A DNA stretch of 6,385 bases from JADFOJ01 sp041580235 (GTDB lineage: Bacteria; Planctomycetota; Phycisphaerae; Phycisphaerales; SM1A02): the NCBI GenBank assembly GCA_041580235.1, contig JBFGEG010000142.1:1-6385 (forward strand), read 5' to 3'. Below, piece after piece: positions 5,756 to 6,385 of this stretch (the stretch's first letter is position 1; each line of letters begins with the position of its first letter). The translations under genes were made by a program, and so were the position numbers. The notes below the pieces were generated by a model. That model had not been told where the DNA came from. It searched no databases and worked only from the letters and a program-made list of their open reading frames with translations.

Positions 5756-5845
5756 GGGGGGGCTGTTCAGAGCGCGGGTCAGTGTGCAGCGATGTTCGCT
5801 GGTTCCTCCGCTGCCTTGTCGCTTTGTTTCGCAGCCCCCCCTTTT
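5756..5845 (+). ncRNA. Candidate structured RNA or large-loop terminator
   Basis: A perfect 10-bp inverted repeat, GGGGGGGCTG (5756-5765) and CAGCCCCCCC (5832-5841), is followed at once by TTTT (5842-5845), as in a Rho-independent terminator read rightward. The 66-nt interior is not open: CAGAGCG (5768-5774) can pair with CGCTTTG (5820-5826) with one G-U, GG-U-CAG (5777-5782) with CTGCC (5811-5815), and CAGCG (5787-5791) with CGCTG (5797-5801), giving a long rod. It lies between convergent tpr-yggX and pmp3. It could be a terminator for tpr-yggX, or a roughly 90-nt small RNA with its own promoter; a weak CATAGT (5742-5747) sits 8 nt before the stem. It matches no RNA family I recognise, and the SRP RNA core motif is absent. 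Confidence 0.45.
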
Positions 5846-5851
5846 GTCCGC

Positions 5852-6049
5852 TCATCGCAGCAACGGCGGCCGCCCCGTCACCGACTCCTTGGCAAGGACG
5901 ACGTACAGCGCGTGGATCTGCGCCGGCACGAAAAACAGCAGCACCAGGACGAGATTGATCCAGAAGTGCCCGGAGAACCCCACGCGCCACCACACCGCCA
6001 GCGGGGGAAGCAGGATCGCCAACACGATAGTGAAAAGCGTTGCCAGCAT
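5852..6049 (-). CDS. Pmp3/YqaE-family small membrane protein (UPF0057)
   Basis: This is a 65-aa inner-membrane protein of the Pmp3/YqaE/Blt101 family, small hydrophobic proteins associated in yeast and plants with membrane potential and salt or cold stress; the bacterial role is poorly known. The N-terminal helix MLATLFTIVLAILLPPLAVW (1-20) carries the diagnostic LPPLAV, and the second helix (about 29-53) has the family pattern I-N--L-LL----P--IHA-YV (INLVLVLLFFVPAQIHALYV, 31-50). Typical members are about 52-55 aa; here there is a short basic tail (LAKESVTGRPPLLR). ATG at 6049 is the only sensible start: the first helix begins immediately. No clear Shine-Dalgarno is present, and a -10-like TATCCT ends 6 nt before the ATG. 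The gene is monocistronic in view, converges with tpr-yggX, and its upstream side is bounded by a palindromic repeat array. Confidence 0.9.
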   Translation of the reverse strand: MLATLFTIVLAILLPPLAVWWRVGFSGHFWINLVLVLLFFVPAQIHALYVVLAKESVTGRPPLLR

Positions 6050-6055
6050 GCGCCC

Positions 6056-6064
6056 AGGATAGCA
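6056..6064 (-). promoter_or_regulatory. Extended -10-like TGCTATCCT before pmp3, predicted leaderless start
   Basis: On the minus strand TATCCT (6056-6061) matches TATAAT at 4 of 6 positions, is preceded by TGC as in extended -10 promoters, and ends 6 nt before the ATG at 6049. Only a poor -35 is seen, which extended -10 promoters tolerate. Confidence 0.45.
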
Positions 6065-6108
6065 CAGTGAGCAGCGCCGCGCTCAGACTCCGTACCCGTC
6101 GTACGAAC

Positions 6109-6141
6109 GCGAGTGTCGGCCGGAAAGCCGTACGGAGCGCT
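6109..6141 (+). repeat. A-type palindromic repeat, copy 1
   Basis: This copy starts GCGAGTGTCGGCC and ends GGAGCGCT. Its inner stem is CGGC/GCCG with a six-base loop, a G-to-A change having shortened the arm relative to copies 3 and 4. Confidence 0.75.
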
Positions 6142-6154
6142 CACAACTGCCCAA

Positions 6155-6187
6155 GCGAGTGTCGGCCCGGAGGCCGCACGTAGCGCT
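6155..6187 (+). repeat. A-type palindromic repeat, copy 2
   Basis: The inner stem is CGGCC/GGCCG with loop CGGA. The outer GTG pairs with CAC, where copies 1 and 4 have TAC and so a G-U pair. That substitution keeps pairing. The linker before it (ACTGCCCAA) recurs before copy 3. Confidence 0.75.
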
Positions 6188-6199
6188 CAAACTGCCCAA

Positions 6200-6232
6200 G
6201 CGAGTGTCGGCCGGACGGCCGAACCGAGCCCC
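6200..6232 (+). repeat. A-type palindromic repeat, copy 3 (degenerate 3' end)
   Basis: The inner stem CGGCCG/CGGCCG is perfect with loop GA, but the distal end reads ACCGAGCC instead of the ACGGAGCG seen in copies 1 and 4, so the outer pairs are lost. Confidence 0.7.
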
Positions 6233-6262
6233 ATAACAAGCCCGCGTCATTATGCGCACGCT

Positions 6263-6304
6263 CAGGACCGCCGGATCGAATCCGGCGGTCCGTACGAAAG
6301 CGAG
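6263..6304 (+). repeat. B-type palindromic repeat with flank, copy 1
   Basis: Arms GGACCGCCGGAT (6265-6276) and ATCCGGCGGTCC (6280-6291) are perfect complements around CGA. The 42 nt 6263-6304 are identical to 6344-6385. Confidence 0.85.
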
Positions 6305-6332
6305 TGTCGGCCGAACGGCCGTACGGAGCGCT
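6300..6332 (+). repeat. A-type palindromic repeat, copy 4
   Basis: This is the most regular copy: a perfect CGGCCG/CGGCCG stem with loop AA, extended by GTG/TAC pairing around one bulged T. It overlaps the shared GCGAG that ends the 42-nt B repeat. Confidence 0.8.
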
Positions 6333-6343
6333 ATGACTAGCAC

Positions 6344-6385
6344 CAGGACCGCCGGATCGAATCCGGCGGTCCGTACGAAAGCGAG
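6344..6385 (+). repeat. B-type palindromic repeat with flank, copy 2 (reaches window edge)
   Basis: It is identical over 42 nt to 6263-6304, with an offset of 81 nt. It ends in GCGAG, the first five bases of a further A unit beyond the window. Confidence 0.85.

Larger units (their letters stand above)
6079..6385. repeat. Composite palindromic repeat array (A and B units), non-coding, runs off the right edge
   Basis: The 336 bases after pmp3 hold no credible gene. They hold two interleaved palindrome types. A units (33 nt, starting GCGAGTGTCGGCC and ending near AGCGCT) lie at 6109-6141, 6155-6187, 6200-6232 and 6300-6332, with a fifth cut at 6381. B units are a perfect 12-bp-arm palindrome with loop CGA at 6265-6291 and 6346-6372. 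B is followed by CGTACGAA and then A. The stretch 6079-6108 keeps the flanks (GCTCAG and CGTACGAA) without the B palindrome, so it looks like a decayed unit. The organisation resembles REP/BIME-type intergenic repeats. Confidence 0.8.

Noticed and set aside
5756..5841. MITE or integron attC-like element bounded by the 10-bp inverted repeat
   Set aside because: There are no flanking target duplications and no paired RYYYAAC/GTTRRRY core sites. The following TTTT fits a terminator-type hairpin better.
5756..5845. Small SRP (4.5S) RNA
   Set aside because: The GGGGGGGCUG closing stem and a GGUCAG are suggestive, but the conserved GGAA tetraloop and AGCAGCC asymmetric loop are absent on both strands.
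6270..6286. tRNA T-arm-like stem-loop in the B palindrome (GCCGG, loop ATCGAAT, CCGGC)
   Set aside because: The first loop base is A instead of T, and no anticodon or D arm lies upstream. The perfect 12-bp palindrome explains the resemblance.
6083..6343. Open frames over the palindrome array on both strands
   Set aside because: Their residues simply repeat with the DNA repeats, they lack domains, and the palindromic structure explains the sequence better.
6109..6385. CRISPR array
   Set aside because: Spacing between repeats is irregular (46, 45, 100, 81 nt), the linkers are themselves repeated, and no spacer-like unique segments of constant length exist.

Overview
The window comes from a high-GC, diderm-type bacterium. 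The Mla-type ABC ATPase implies outer-membrane lipid traffic, murD implies peptidoglycan synthesis, and the base composition is strongly GC-rich throughout. A Planctomycetota (for example Phycisphaerae-like) origin is my best guess, based on the scattered housekeeping genes, the DUF4190-like paralogues beside an Mla ATPase and a TPR-YggX fusion. This is inference from memory, not from any search.

Layout. (1) Bases 1-2249, minus strand: a tight three-gene operon of two tandem paralogous membrane proteins with a DUF4190-like helical hairpin, then an Mla/Ttg2A-type ABC ATPase that runs off the left edge. The genes overlap by 8 and 11 bp, so translational coupling is likely. (2) Bases 2336-3619, plus strand: a stand-alone, divergently transcribed MurD. 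(3) Bases 3638-4992, minus strand: class 1B dihydroorotate dehydrogenase (pyrD) followed by a small zincin-type metallopeptidase, joined by an ATGA overlap and convergent with murD. (4) Bases 5040-5678, plus strand: a TPR domain fused to a YggX-like Fe(II)/Fe-S protection domain, divergent from pyrD across a 47-bp palindromic promoter region. (5) Bases 5679-5851: a convergent intergenic region with a strong candidate structured RNA or terminator (10-bp G/C stem followed by UUUU). (6) Bases 5852-6049, minus strand: a small Pmp3/YqaE-family membrane protein. (7) Bases about 6079-6385: a non-coding composite array of two different palindromic repeats that runs off the right edge.

Two regulatory themes stand out. 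murD, tpr-yggX and pmp3 each carry a TANNNT -10-like hexamer exactly 6 nt before ATG, which predicts leaderless mRNAs, while the two members of the left operon with the clearest ribosome-binding sites (the leading DUF4190-like gene and the ABC ATPase) have GGAG Shine-Dalgarno sequences. Between pyrD and tpr-yggX, a 7-bp inverted repeat supplies a -10-like hexamer on one strand and a -35-like hexamer on the other. I did not find a complete unknown multi-gene system. The most unusual elements are the TPR-YggX fusion, the coupled DUF4190 paralogue pair with the Mla ATPase, the symmetric promoter, the structured intergenic RNA candidate and the composite palindrome array.
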